Of a DNA stretch of 64,000 nt, positions 27,023 to 36,308 are shown in pieces. A program made the translations under genes and the position numbers. This stretch comes from an uncultured Bacteroidia bacterium (GTDB taxonomy: Bacteria; Bacteroidota; Bacteroidia; Bacteroidales; UBA932). The number at the start of each line of letters is the position of its first letter. Position 1 is the stretch's first letter. A model generated the notes under the pieces. The model had not been told where the DNA came from. It searched no databases and was given only the letters and a program-made list of their open reading frames with translations. Location of the stretch: positions 43,570 through 107,569 of the forward strand of contig CACYWN010000009.1 of the NCBI GenBank assembly GCA_902778105.1, given 5' to 3'.

Positions 27023-28326
27023 CAACGAACCTTTTTGCCGTCAATCCAGATGTCGGAAGCGACATCGAAACAATAGGGAACCTCGGTCGCAGGGATGAAA
27101 CCCTCACCCTTCCGCGGACGCAGGTCATAGACGGCGGAACGTTCCTCCGCGAGCCGGATGTCCACCCGGTCGAAACGGATTCCATGGACTTTTCCGGGCA
27201 CATCGCCGCCCACGAACACGCCATTGGCGGCATCACATTGGATATCCGTGAAATAGATGTCTGAGACCTCTCCGCAGGCACCCTCAGTAGCCCCCTCCGG
27301 GAATCGCCAGTTGGCGTCCTTGTGATTCACGGAGGCCCGCGGATAACTGGTCACGTAAATGGGCTCCGCCTTTCCCCACCAGACATCGCTCCAGAGGAGA
27401 CTTTCCACGTACATGTTCTGGAAGCGGACGTTTTCCACCGTCCCCTCGTCGCGGTTCTGGATGCCGATTCCCCGGTTCCCCGCCCGGATGATGCAGTTCT
27501 GGAACAGGACATTTCCGATCCGGTCCATGTTCTCCGAACCGATCTTGACGGCGCAGGAGCGGGAGGTCATCACGCAGTTCGTGACGACGACATCCTCGCA
27601 GGGGCCGTACCCGGCGAATTCCCGCCGGTTTTTCAGGCAGATGCAGTCGTCGCCGGACGTAATGTAACAGTCGGAGATCCGCACCTTCCGGCTGTGGTCG
27701 ATATCGATGCCGTCCCCGTTCCGGATCTTGAGGTTGTTCAGGAGGCTCACGCCGCTCACCAGGACGTCGGTACACCCCACCAGATGAACGGTCCAATAAG
27801 CCCCTTCCCGGATGGTTATGTCGCGGATAACCACATGGTTCACGCCCTTGAGGGTAAGCACATGGGGCCGCGGGTCGAAGTCGGTGACCGGCTTGAGGTC
27901 GTAGCTGTCCTCCAGCTCTTCGCCCATGAAGGCGACGCCGTTCCCGTCGATGGTTCCGGCCCCGTCGATGACGATGTCCTCCTCGTCTTCGGCCCAAAGC
28001 CACAGCATCCCCTCTCCCTCGTTCCTGCCGAATGCGCTCAGGTGGTAGATGCTTTCGTCGGGATGGGCCTTCAGGACAGCCCTCGGTTCCAGACGGTATT
28101 CCACCCCTCCCCGCAGACGCACCGGACCGGAAAGGAAGGTTTTCCCGGCCGGAAACACGACGGTTCCGCCGTTTTCGGCCGCCCGGTCCACCGCCTGCTG
28201 GATGGCAGCGGCGTCATCGGTGACGCCGTCGCCTTTCGCCCCGAACCGGGTGACGTCATAAACCGTGCTCCGGGAGCAGGAGAAGGCCGGCAAAAGGGCC
28301 AGGAGAATCATCAGATACTTTTTCAT
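27022..28326 (-). CDS. GH28 polygalacturonase-like glycoside hydrolase
   Basis: 434 residues from the ATG at 28326, chosen because it overlaps the GH92 stop as ATGA; a GTG two codons upstream is less likely. Lipobox Cys in MILLALLPAFSC. The pectate-lyase-like N-terminal segment (FGAKGDGVTDDAAAIQQAVD) and the GH28 catalytic motifs NGDGIDID (Asp) and SGDDCICLK (Asp-Asp) are present. The usual GHG motif is replaced by the SCAVKIGSE segment, as in exo-acting or divergent GH28 members. It would cleave alpha-linked galacturonic acid (or a related uronic acid or rhamnosyl linkage). Middle gene of the PUL. Confidence 0.9.
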   Translation of the reverse strand: MKKYLMILLALLPAFSCSRSTVYDVTRFGAKGDGVTDDAAAIQQAVDRAAENGGTVVFPAGKTFLSGPVRLRGGVEYRLEPRAVLKAHPDESIYHLSAFGRNEGEGMLWLWAEDEEDIVIDGAGTIDGNGVAFMGEELEDSYDLKPVTDFDPRPHVLTLKGVNHVVIRDITIREGAYWTVHLVGCTDVLVSGVSLLNNLKIRNGDGIDIDHSRKVRISDCYITSGDDCICLKNRREFAGYGPCEDVVVTNCVMTSRSCAVKIGSENMDRIGNVLFQNCIIRAGNRGIGIQNRDEGTVENVRFQNMYVESLLWSDVWWGKAEPIYVTSYPRASVNHKDANWRFPEGATEGACGEVSDIYFTDIQCDAANGVFVGGDVPGKVHGIRFDRVDIRLAEERSAVYDLRPRKGEGFIPATEVPYCFDVASDIWIDGKKVR

Positions 28327-30389
28327 AGGCACATTTCATAAGTCAAGGTTCCTCCGCGCAGGAGGGATTCGTGGCTGAGAAAAGGACGGCCGCGCCGATG
28401 GGCGGCGTCCCAGACAAGACGTCCGTTCAAGCGGATGGAACGCACATGGCAGTTTTGCTCCGACAGATTTTCCGCTACGATCCGGAGCGTCCTGCCGTTT
28501 TCCAGCTGGAGAACCGCCTCGGAGAATGCGGGAGCACCCAGGGCATATTCTCCGCTACCGGGACATACCGGGTAAAAGCCCAGCGAGGCAAAGATGTACC
28601 AGGCGCTCATCGCCCCGGCATCGTCATTGCCGCTCAGGCCACCGGGGGTATTGCGGTATTCCGTCCGCAGGATTTCCCGGACGGCGTCCTGCGTTTTCCA
28701 GGGCTGTCCGGTATAGTCATACAGCCAGGCAACCTGGTGGCAGGGCTCGTTGCCGTGCCAGTAACGATGCTCCGAGAACAGGGAATCGAGCCGCGCGACG
28801 AAGGTCTCTTCTCCGCCCATTTCCCGGATCAATCCCTTCACGTCATGAGGAACATACCAGGCATAATGCGAAGGGGTACCCTCCGTAATGAAGGAAGTCT
28901 TTTGCAGATAGTTATCCTCCCGCAGGAAGGTTCCATCGGCGTAACGCCCCTGGGGGTAGTGCGTTTCCGGATCGAAAACGTTCCGCCAGTTTCCGGCCCT
29001 GCGTTTCAAGGCCAGCCAATCCTTCAGATGTCCCCGGCGCAGGGCCATCCGGGACAGGCACCAGTCATCGTAGGCGTACTCCAGGGTGCGGGAAACCTGT
29101 TCCCGGGAATGGTAGGCATAGGGAACCTCGTCTTCCAGCGGGACATAGCCGTATTTCAAATACGAAACCAGCGCCCGCCGTCCCCGGCCGTCGATGTAGT
29201 CCGGCGACGTTTCCCCGGGCGAATCGAAGGCGTTGTGACGCATTGCCCGCCAGGCTTTCCGGACATCGAAGTTCCGGATTCCCTTCTGCCAGGCGTCCAC
29301 GATCATCGAAATGGCGTGGTCCCCGATCATCGCGCTGGTGTAACTGCCCCAGCACGGGAAAATGGGCAGCCACCCGCCCCGGTCGTACTTGCGGAGAAGG
29401 GCCTGGACCATCTCCCCGACCCGCTGCGGCTCCAGGATGGTCAGGAGCGGATGCAGGGCCCGGTAAGTGTCCCAGAGGGAATAATCGTCATAATCAGGTT
29501 CTTCCCCGACATCGCTGACCGTCCGGGGAAGGAGGGAAGCCCGCCAGAGAGAGCCGTAGAAATGGGTTTGGATCCCGGGATCGCCCCCCTCCGTTCCGAT
29601 GAGGGACAAGCGCTCCTCCCAGATCCTTTCCAGCGTATCCCGGACCGCATCGAAATCCCAACCGGGGATCTCGGCCTCCAGGTTCGCACGGGCGGATTCG
29701 ATGCTTCTGAAGGAAGATGCCGCCTTGACCAGGTGCGTTCCCCGGGTCCGGAAACGGAGGAGAACATAGTCGCCCGGCACCGACTCCACCACATCGAAGT
29801 CATCGTCGGTCTGGATGGTAAAATGCCCGCTGAAACCGGCTGGAAGGCCCTTTCCCTGATAAATCCGGTGAACGGGATTGCTCCCCGTCACTTCGCGTGA
29901 GGAGACCGTTAACGACCCCTCGCCTTCGTCGCTGAGAACCGTGATACGGAAAAACTCGCAGTCTGAAAAACGGAAGATGGCGCTGTGCGAACGCCCGGTC
30001 ATTTCCCAGCCGCCCAGGGCATAGTAGGAGGGCGTCGCCACCTCCTTCCGGTGGTCCAACGGCTGCGGGACATCCGCAGGAAGAAGGGCGAAGGAACCAT
30101 AATCCTGGGTGGCGCCGCCGGAGAGCCAATGGGAAGCGCGGAATCCCAGAAACTGTTCATCCTCATAATAGTACGGACTGACACCCTTCCATTCCGTCTG
30201 CCGGGTCTGGGGCGTCCAGAAGGTATGTCCGTGGGGTTCCGTCACGCAAGGGATGGTGTTCCCGTGCACCTCCCCGCCAGAACCGAAGATGCTGGCGGTG
30301 GGAGAATCGCTGGCCGCCGTACCGACACGGGTATCGATTCCGGAAACCGGAAAAACGGCAAGCAGTATGGCGGCGATCAGTCCGTGCAT
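28323..30389 (-). CDS. GH92 family alpha-mannosidase
   Basis: 688 residues from the ATG at 30389 (MHGLIAAILLAVFPVSG, signal peptide). An earlier in-frame ATG would place the start inside the terminator hairpin, so it is rejected. GH92 marks: EVHGNTIPCVTEPHGHTFW near the N-terminus, YDDYSLWDTYRALHPLLTI, FITEGTPSHYAWYVPHD with the catalytic Glu, NEPCHQVAWLYDY and GNDDAGAMSAWYIFASLGFY. It belongs to a different subgroup from the GH92 domain of the fusion protein, so the linkage attacked (alpha-1,2, -1,3, -1,6 or mannosyl-phosphate) probably differs. First enzyme gene after SusD. Confidence 0.93.
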   Translation of the reverse strand: MHGLIAAILLAVFPVSGIDTRVGTAASDSPTASIFGSGGEVHGNTIPCVTEPHGHTFWTPQTRQTEWKGVSPYYYEDEQFLGFRASHWLSGGATQDYGSFALLPADVPQPLDHRKEVATPSYYALGGWEMTGRSHSAIFRFSDCEFFRITVLSDEGEGSLTVSSREVTGSNPVHRIYQGKGLPAGFSGHFTIQTDDDFDVVESVPGDYVLLRFRTRGTHLVKAASSFRSIESARANLEAEIPGWDFDAVRDTLERIWEERLSLIGTEGGDPGIQTHFYGSLWRASLLPRTVSDVGEEPDYDDYSLWDTYRALHPLLTILEPQRVGEMVQALLRKYDRGGWLPIFPCWGSYTSAMIGDHAISMIVDAWQKGIRNFDVRKAWRAMRHNAFDSPGETSPDYIDGRGRRALVSYLKYGYVPLEDEVPYAYHSREQVSRTLEYAYDDWCLSRMALRRGHLKDWLALKRRAGNWRNVFDPETHYPQGRYADGTFLREDNYLQKTSFITEGTPSHYAWYVPHDVKGLIREMGGEETFVARLDSLFSEHRYWHGNEPCHQVAWLYDYTGQPWKTQDAVREILRTEYRNTPGGLSGNDDAGAMSAWYIFASLGFYPVCPGSGEYALGAPAFSEAVLQLENGRTLRIVAENLSEQNCHVRSIRLNGRLVWDAAHRRGRPFLSHESLLRGGTLTYEMCL

Positions 30390-30423
30390 AAAAAATGTGG
30401 GGCAGCTTGGAGGCTGTCCCACA
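30390..30423 (-). terminator. Intrinsic terminator/attenuator between susD and the PUL enzyme genes
   Basis: Minus-strand hairpin, 11-base stem TGTGGGACAGC / GCTGCCCCACA (one G-T wobble) with a 6-base loop at 30396-30423, followed by six T at 30390-30395 that run directly into the GH92 ATG at 30389. It starts 21 bases after the susD stop, so partial termination here would give more SusC/D than enzymes. Confidence 0.8.
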
Positions 30424-30444
30424 AATGTAGCAAATAAATCCCGA

Positions 30445-32100
30445 TTAATAACCCGGATTCTGCTTCCAGTTGGTGTTCTCGTTCAGGACGCCGGTCGGAA
30501 TCGGAAGGATGCGGCGGGTCTTGTCGAAGTTGGCCGTCGGGAAGCCCTTCTTGTGGAAGCCGTACTCGTTCTCGAAATGACCGAAACGGATCATGTCGTT
30601 GCGGCGCCAGTTCTCGTCGAAGAACTCCAGGCAGCGCTCGTTCTCGATGACGGCGAGGTCCACGCTGGACTTGGCGGGCGCCTTGGCATAGGCACGGACC
30701 TGGTTCACCAGCGAGGCGGCGGTGTCGCCGCCGGTGGCGGTTGCACCCCGGACGATGGCCTCGGCCTTCATCAGGAGGACATCGGCATAGCGGAAGATCG
30801 GGAGGTCGTTGGACTGGTTGCGGCCGTTCTTGTAGTCGTCCTGGATGACGAAGTACTTGACGCTCTTGTAGCCCTGGGACCAGCCGACGACATTCTTGCC
30901 CGTGTTCAGGTTCTCGTCGTCCGCGAGGAGCGTGATGGTGCTGGTCAGCACGATTTCCTCACCCTTGTACTGGTACGGCGTGGAAGTCTTCTCCCAGGTG
31001 ACGGGATCGTACATGTAGATCTTGCCGCGGATGACCTGCTCGGCGCGCAGGTCGCCCTCGGCCGCAGCGGCGTCGAAGCGGGCGGCCGCCTCGGGGGTCA
31101 GCGAGAAGTTGCCGCCGCAGGAAGCGCCGATGTCGGTACCGAAGTAGCCCGGACCGTCATTGCCGTCGTTACGGCCCTGGCGCCAGATGCGCGGACGGGC
31201 GTACTGGAAGCCCTGCTGGGTGAGGGCGTCGTACGGCATGGCATAGATGAAGTCCTTGATCTGCGGACCGTTGTTCGGATAGAACTTGGCACGGTACGGG
31301 TTCAGCGGAGTGCCGCCGTTACCCGACTGCTCACCACCGGCCAGGGAGAACTTGCCGGAAGCGATGATGTCGTCGCACAGGGCCACGAGGTCATTCAGTT
31401 TGGCATTGCCCGCAGAAGCCTCATACGCCGTCACGTCGGAAGCCGTGTACACGGCCCAGTTCAGGTAGATCTTCGCCAGCAGGGCCTCGGCCATCCACTT
31501 GGTGGGTTTGCCGTAGGTGGAGGCGTCCACATCCTCGGTCAGCAGCGGAATCACTTCGGTCAGCTCGCTTTCCAGCCACTCGGCCACCTGGGCGCGGGGC
31601 TTGCGCTCGACGACAGCACCTTCCTCCACGGGACCGTCGATGATCGGCACGTCCCCGTAGTTGTCCATCAGCAGGAACAGGTAGAAAGCCCGCATGGTAC
31701 GGGCATAGGCCGATGCCGGAGAGTCATAGCCGCCCAGGTCCAGGATGGCCTGGTTGGCCTTCGTGATACCGGCCGCGATCTCGCCGTACCAGCCCACGGA
31801 AGCGTCGTCCGGGGAATAGTTGTGCAGCGCGGAGTGCGCATAGGTACCGCCGTCGTAGTAGTCACCGTCGAAGGAGATGGCGGTCTGCTCGTCGGAGGAC
31901 AGGGAGGAGGACTCGCCGAAACGGCGGCCCAGGGCGCCGCGGAAGCAGTAGTACACATCGGCCATCTTGGCCTCAAGCGCTACGTCCGTGGTGGGATACT
32001 CGGTATAGAGGGACTTGATGTCCACGTCCAGGTTGGTGCAGCTGACGGCCAGAAGCGCAGCGGCAGCTGCCAGGATGATGATATTCTTTTTCATAGCCAT
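30445..32100 (-). CDS. SusD-family glycan-binding lipoprotein of the GH92/GH28/GH89 PUL
   Basis: 551 residues; MAMKKNIIILAAAAALLAVSC carries the lipobox Cys, and an ATG two codons later is also possible. SusD-type features: the N-terminal helical part (VALEAKMADVYYCFRGALGR), TPR core (AYARTMRAFYLFLLMDNYGD, PTKWMAEALLAKIYLNWAVY) and the C-terminal ERCLEFFDENWRRNDMIRFG with the closing LPIPTGVLNENTNWKQNPGY. Partner of the SusC gene 6 bases upstream. Binds the glycan at the cell surface and closes the SusC barrel. Confidence 0.95.
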   Translation of the reverse strand: MAMKKNIIILAAAAALLAVSCTNLDVDIKSLYTEYPTTDVALEAKMADVYYCFRGALGRRFGESSSLSSDEQTAISFDGDYYDGGTYAHSALHNYSPDDASVGWYGEIAAGITKANQAILDLGGYDSPASAYARTMRAFYLFLLMDNYGDVPIIDGPVEEGAVVERKPRAQVAEWLESELTEVIPLLTEDVDASTYGKPTKWMAEALLAKIYLNWAVYTASDVTAYEASAGNAKLNDLVALCDDIIASGKFSLAGGEQSGNGGTPLNPYRAKFYPNNGPQIKDFIYAMPYDALTQQGFQYARPRIWRQGRNDGNDGPGYFGTDIGASCGGNFSLTPEAAARFDAAAAEGDLRAEQVIRGKIYMYDPVTWEKTSTPYQYKGEEIVLTSTITLLADDENLNTGKNVVGWSQGYKSVKYFVIQDDYKNGRNQSNDLPIFRYADVLLMKAEAIVRGATATGGDTAASLVNQVRAYAKAPAKSSVDLAVIENERCLEFFDENWRRNDMIRFGHFENEYGFHKKGFPTANFDKTRRILPIPTGVLNENTNWKQNPGY

Positions 32101-32106
32101 GTCGGA

Positions 32107-35091
32107 TTAGAAGCTGAGTTTGACCCCGAGCATGAGGGTACGGGTGTGCGGATAGCGGTATTCACGCCAGTCGATGCCCGGGGAGATGCCGCCCAGGTCC
32201 ACTTCCGGATCGAGGCCCTTGTACTTGGAAATCACGAAAACATTGTTGCAGGTACCGTACACGGTGAGATTCTGGAGATAATCCTTGATCTTGCCGAAGT
32301 TGTAGGCAAGGGTGAGGGTGGACAGACGCAGGTAGTTCCCGCTCTCAAGGTAGCGGTCGGACGGAGCCTGGGCGAAGGCGGAATCGCTCCACCGCTGCTC
32401 GGTCGCGACCTCCCTGAGGACGTTCTTTTCCGCGGCGTTCGCGATGGCGCTGTACTGGGCGCGCGGGGCATTGAAGATCTTGCCGCCGAAATTCCCCTGG
32501 AAGAAAGCCGTCAGGGAAAGGTTCCGGTACGCGAGCGTATTGTTCCAGCCCAGGGTCAGGGCCGGCTGGGCATAGCCCGTGACGGCGCGGTCCTTGTCCT
32601 GCGGATCGGTCGTGGTGGTGGACAGGCGTTCGCCGGTCTCGGCGTCATGCTCCCAGTACTGGGAACGGCCGTCGGCGGTATAGCCGGCCCACTCCCAGGT
32701 GTAGAAGGTTCCCAGCGGGTAGCCTTCCATGATGCGCTGCACGTTCGTGGTGGCGAAACCGCCGATGTTCGGGTTGCCCTGGTCGATGTAGTCGACGGAA
32801 TAGGCGCCCTTGGAGATGGCCTTCACCACATTCTTGTTGTGGGAGAGGTTGAGGATCGTGTTCCAGGAGAAGTCCCGGGTCTGGACCGGAACGGCATTGA
32901 TGGACAACTCGATACCCTTGTTGGACATGTCGCCCACATTGGCGGTCATCCAGCCGTAGGGATAGATGTTCGTGGAGACGGCGTAGTCCCAGATGAGGTC
33001 CTTGGTCTCCTTGTCATACACCTCGATGCTACCGCCCAGACGGCCCTTCAGGAGGGAGAAGTCCAGGCCGACGTTCAGCATGGAGGTGGACTCCCACTTG
33101 AGGTCGGGGTTCGCGTTGCGGGTGGCGGCGAGGGTGCGCTTGAGGGTGGTGACCCCGGACTCCGGGTCGGTGTACTCGAACCAGCCGCTGGCGCCGTAGG
33201 TGGCGATGGCGGTGAAGGCGTCGAATCCCAGGGAGTTACCGCTCACGCCGTAGCCGGCGCGGAGTTTGAGCTGCTCGAACGCACCGCCCTTCATGAAGTC
33301 TTCCTCGGCGATGTTCCAGGCGGCGGACACCGACGGGAACGTAGCCCAGCGGTTGTTGGCGCCGAAGGCGGAGGAACCGTCACGACGGAGCGTGGCCTGG
33401 ATGCTGTAGCGGCCCTTGTAGGAATAAGAAGCTCGGCCGTAGAAGGAAATCATGCGGAGGGTGCTCACGGTACCGCTGGTGACATCCGTCATCCCGTCGA
33501 TCTGGGAAGCGTAGGAGAGCTGGTACCACTTCAAGTCATCATTGTAGAAGTCCTTGACGGTGACGCCGAAGCCGTCTCCCTGGTTGGATTCCTCCCAGGA
33601 GTAACCGGCCATGAGGCCCACCTTGTGGTCGTTCGCGAAGGTCTTGTCGTAGTTCAGGTACGTCTCGATGGACTTGCGGTCGCCGAAATAGGTGTTGCGG
33701 TGGGCATGCCCGTTGTCGGCCGGATAGGCGTAAGACTGCGTGCTGTGGTAGTCGCTGTACACCCGCTGGTTGTTCATCAGGGAGGCGTTGGTGTTCCACA
33801 CCAGGCCGTCGGTGATGGTAAGGGCGGCCTTGCCGATGAACTGCATCATCTTGAAGATGGTCTCGGAGGAATCCTCATAGATGAGGGAAACCGGATTGTA
33901 GTTCTGGGAGATGCCGTACTGGTACCAGCTGCCGTCCGCATTCTTCACGGGAGAAGTCGGGGCATAGTAGTACATGGCATCATACACGGAGGCGCCGTCC
34001 CTGGAAGCCCACACGCCCCGGTTCCGGCCCTGGCTGGCGTTGGCGCTCAGGCTCAGGGTCAGGCGGTCCTTGAGGACGGTGGCCTGGACGAAGGAGCGGG
34101 CGTTGATCCGCTGCATGCCGGACCCGACGATGACGCCCTCCCGGTCGATGTAGTTGATGGACGCGCTGTAGCGGGACTTCTGGTTCGCCCCGCTCACGGA
34201 CACGTTGTGGTTCTGGGAGACGCCGGTCCGCTGGACCTCGGAGGCCCAGTTGGTGTCGGCGTGCTGGTCGTTCACCAGGGAGAAGCCGTTGGAGGAGGCG
34301 TAGTCGCGGAGTTCGTCGGCCGACATCATCTCCAGATTCTTGGAGATCTTGTCGAAGGCGACATAGCCGTTGTAATTCACGTTCACACGGCCTTCCTTGC
34401 CCTTCTTGGTGGTGACGATGATGACGCCGTTCGCAGCCTTGGAGCCGTAGATGGCGGTGGCGGAAGCGTCACGAAGGACGTCGATGGACTCGATGTCATC
34501 GGTGGCGACCAGGGAGAGGTCCACGCCCGGGATTCCGTCGACCACATAGTAAGGCGACATGGCTCCGGAACGGAGGGTGGAAGCACCGCGGAGGGTAATG
34601 GAAGGCGTACCGTTCGGGTCACCGGTCTGGGTGACCACCAGGCCCGCCACCTTGCCCTGCAGGAGGGAGGCCGGGTCGGTGTAGACACCGAGGTTCAGGT
34701 CCTCGCTCTTGACGGTGGTGATGGAAGAGGTGACGTCCTTGCGGGTCGTGCTGCCGTAACCGATCACCACGACATCGTCCAGGATGTTCTGGTCCTCCTG
34801 GAGGGTGATGTCCAGGGTACCGGCCTTGGCCGTCACTTCCTTGCTTTCAAAACCGATGAAGGAAACAACGAGCGTGGCTCCTTCCCGGACGGTCAGCTGG
34901 TACTTACCGTCCAGGTCGGTCGTTGTCCCGTTGGTCGTAGCCTTCTCGACTACACCTGCGCCGGCGAGGGCTTCCCCGTTGTTGTCATACACGGTTCCGC
35001 TCATCCGCACACTTTGCGCAAATGCAGTGGAAAGCGTCAGCAGGGCACAGACAGCCACTGCAAACACCTTCATTGCAGATCTGTTTTTCAT
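32107..35091 (-). CDS. SusC-family TonB-linked outer-membrane transporter of the PUL
   Basis: 994 residues. MKNRSAMKVFAVAVCALLTLSTAFAQ-type signal (an internal Met at residue 7 is an alternative start). Carboxypeptidase-regulatory-like domain about 28-105 (VRMSGTVYDNNGEALAGAGV), plug about 112-220 (LLQGKVAGLVVTQTGDPNGT, YYVVDGIPGVDLS), then a barrel ending MLGVKLSF. Imports the oligosaccharide captured by SusD. First gene of the operon SusC-SusD-GH92-GH28-GH92/phosphatase-GH89, transcribed from the box at 35171. No sigma/anti-sigma or hybrid two-component regulator lies beside it in this window. Confidence 0.95.
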   Translation of the reverse strand: MKNRSAMKVFAVAVCALLTLSTAFAQSVRMSGTVYDNNGEALAGAGVVEKATTNGTTTDLDGKYQLTVREGATLVVSFIGFESKEVTAKAGTLDITLQEDQNILDDVVVIGYGSTTRKDVTSSITTVKSEDLNLGVYTDPASLLQGKVAGLVVTQTGDPNGTPSITLRGASTLRSGAMSPYYVVDGIPGVDLSLVATDDIESIDVLRDASATAIYGSKAANGVIIVTTKKGKEGRVNVNYNGYVAFDKISKNLEMMSADELRDYASSNGFSLVNDQHADTNWASEVQRTGVSQNHNVSVSGANQKSRYSASINYIDREGVIVGSGMQRINARSFVQATVLKDRLTLSLSANASQGRNRGVWASRDGASVYDAMYYYAPTSPVKNADGSWYQYGISQNYNPVSLIYEDSSETIFKMMQFIGKAALTITDGLVWNTNASLMNNQRVYSDYHSTQSYAYPADNGHAHRNTYFGDRKSIETYLNYDKTFANDHKVGLMAGYSWEESNQGDGFGVTVKDFYNDDLKWYQLSYASQIDGMTDVTSGTVSTLRMISFYGRASYSYKGRYSIQATLRRDGSSAFGANNRWATFPSVSAAWNIAEEDFMKGGAFEQLKLRAGYGVSGNSLGFDAFTAIATYGASGWFEYTDPESGVTTLKRTLAATRNANPDLKWESTSMLNVGLDFSLLKGRLGGSIEVYDKETKDLIWDYAVSTNIYPYGWMTANVGDMSNKGIELSINAVPVQTRDFSWNTILNLSHNKNVVKAISKGAYSVDYIDQGNPNIGGFATTNVQRIMEGYPLGTFYTWEWAGYTADGRSQYWEHDAETGERLSTTTTDPQDKDRAVTGYAQPALTLGWNNTLAYRNLSLTAFFQGNFGGKIFNAPRAQYSAIANAAEKNVLREVATEQRWSDSAFAQAPSDRYLESGNYLRLSTLTLAYNFGKIKDYLQNLTVYGTCNNVFVISKYKGLDPEVDLGGISPGIDWREYRYPHTRTLMLGVKLSF

Positions 35092-35170
35092 AAATATTAG
35101 GGTTGGATTAAAAATGGTTGGTTGGTTTTTTAGTCAGTTTCAGGTTGATCAGTGGTTGAGTTTTAGCGTG

Positions 35171-35178
35171 CAAAGATA
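35171..35178 (-). promoter_or_regulatory. -7 box (TATCTTTG) of the PUL susC gene
   Basis: Minus-strand TATCTTTG between the NagX stop (35199) and the susC ATG (35091). The implied leader is about 72 bases and rich in A and C, much longer than those of housekeeping genes here, leaving room for post-transcriptional control of the PUL. Confidence 0.7.
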
Positions 35179-35198
35179 GGAAAATCAGCGGAAAACGC

Positions 35199-36308
35199 CT
35201 AAATTTTCAAGAAAATCTTTTGTCTGTACAGGAAGTACAGCAACAGCCAGCACACGGTCATGTATCCGGCAGCGAGCAGCACGGGGCCCCAGCCGCCCGG
35301 GAGCAGGGCAGCCACCCCGCCCAGGAAATACTCCGACACCGCACGGAAAGGGATGATCTCCTGAAGCAGATAGATGGTGATGGAATTCAGGCCGATCACG
35401 CGGAAAGGGAAGGTCCATTTCCCATGCCCCATCACTTCGACGATGTAATAGACCAGCGCATAGACGGCGATGGAAACGCCGCCGACCACCAGCACGAACG
35501 AACTGGTCCAGAGCTTCTTGTTCAAGGGAAGGACGAGGCTCCAAAGGAGACCGGCAGCCAGGAGGACGGCGGCCGCGCCGAGCATCCACAGGGCCTTTTT
35601 ATTCCCATTTATCTTTTCCTCCGGCACGCGGATGAACTCCCCGGTAAACATCCCGAGCATCGCGGTCACGGTGGCCGGAATCACGCCCAGCAGACCCTCC
35701 GGATCGAAGTTCCCGTTATGGAGCCGTCCGGGAAGGAGGTGGCGGTCGATCCATCCGTGCAGGCAGCCGTCCTGGGTCAACGGTCCCGCCCCGGCCGGCG
35801 CGTCGGGGGCTCCCACCAGCGTGATGAGCACGCCGTAACCCACCAGGAGAACGGCGGCGAGGACAATGCGGGGGACGGTCTTGCAATGGACATACAGCAG
35901 GGCCGCAAACATCCAGGCCAGGCCGATCCGGCCCAGGACGCTCGCATACCGCTGCGGGAACTGCAAGGCGAAGAATCCATTATAGACGATGCCCAGCAGG
36001 ATGAGCAGCAGGCAGCGGACGAGGATCTTCCGGTGGATCTGCCAGGTAGTCCGGCCCTTTTCCCGCTGCTTCGCATAGGAAAACGGGAAGGAAAGGCCGG
36101 CGATGAACAGGAACAGCGGAAAGACCATGTCCATGATGGTGAGGCCGTTCCAGTCGGCGTGGTGCATCTGCAGGAGGAGCCAGCAATGGTCCCCGCCGGG
36201 GAACAGTTCACAGGTCCGCGCAATCAGCGGGGCCAGTCCCATGATGAGCAGCATGTCGAGCCCCCGGAGGGTGTCGATGGAGAGCAGGCGTTTGTTGTTT
36301 TCCATCAT
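35199..36308 (-). CDS. nagX: NagX/HGSNAT-like (DUF5009) membrane acetyltransferase
   Basis: 369 residues with about ten membrane helices. N-terminal SIDTLRGLDMLLIMG and the segment HHADWNGLTIMDMVFPLFLF are typical of the DUF5009 family, which includes human heparan-alpha-glucosaminide N-acetyltransferase; the His in HHADWNG corresponds to the proposed acetyl-carrying residue. It may move an acetyl group from cytoplasmic acetyl-CoA to glucosamine in the periplasm. Its ATG overlaps the aroC stop (ATGA), so it is read from the aro operon, yet it lies next to the PUL containing NAGLU, the enzyme that follows HGSNAT in animals. Transport function has also been suggested for NagX proteins. Confidence 0.8.
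   Translation of the reverse strand: MMENNKRLLSIDTLRGLDMLLIMGLAPLIARTCELFPGGDHCWLLLQMHHADWNGLTIMDMVFPLFLFIAGLSFPFSYAKQREKGRTTWQIHRKILVRCLLLILLGIVYNGFFALQFPQRYASVLGRIGLAWMFAALLYVHCKTVPRIVLAAVLLVGYGVLITLVGAPDAPAGAGPLTQDGCLHGWIDRHLLPGRLHNGNFDPEGLLGVIPATVTAMLGMFTGEFIRVPEEKINGNKKALWMLGAAAVLLAAGLLWSLVLPLNKKLWTSSFVLVVGGVSIAVYALVYYIVEVMGHGKWTFPFRVIGLNSITIYLLQEIIPFRAVSEYFLGGVAALLPGGWGPVLLAAGYMTVCWLLLYFLYRQKIFLKI

Noticed and set aside
30253-35100. Long plus-strand open frame opposite the PUL susC/susD
   Set aside because: Same antisense artefact; low-complexity Gly/Val/Asp-rich translation with no recognisable protein.
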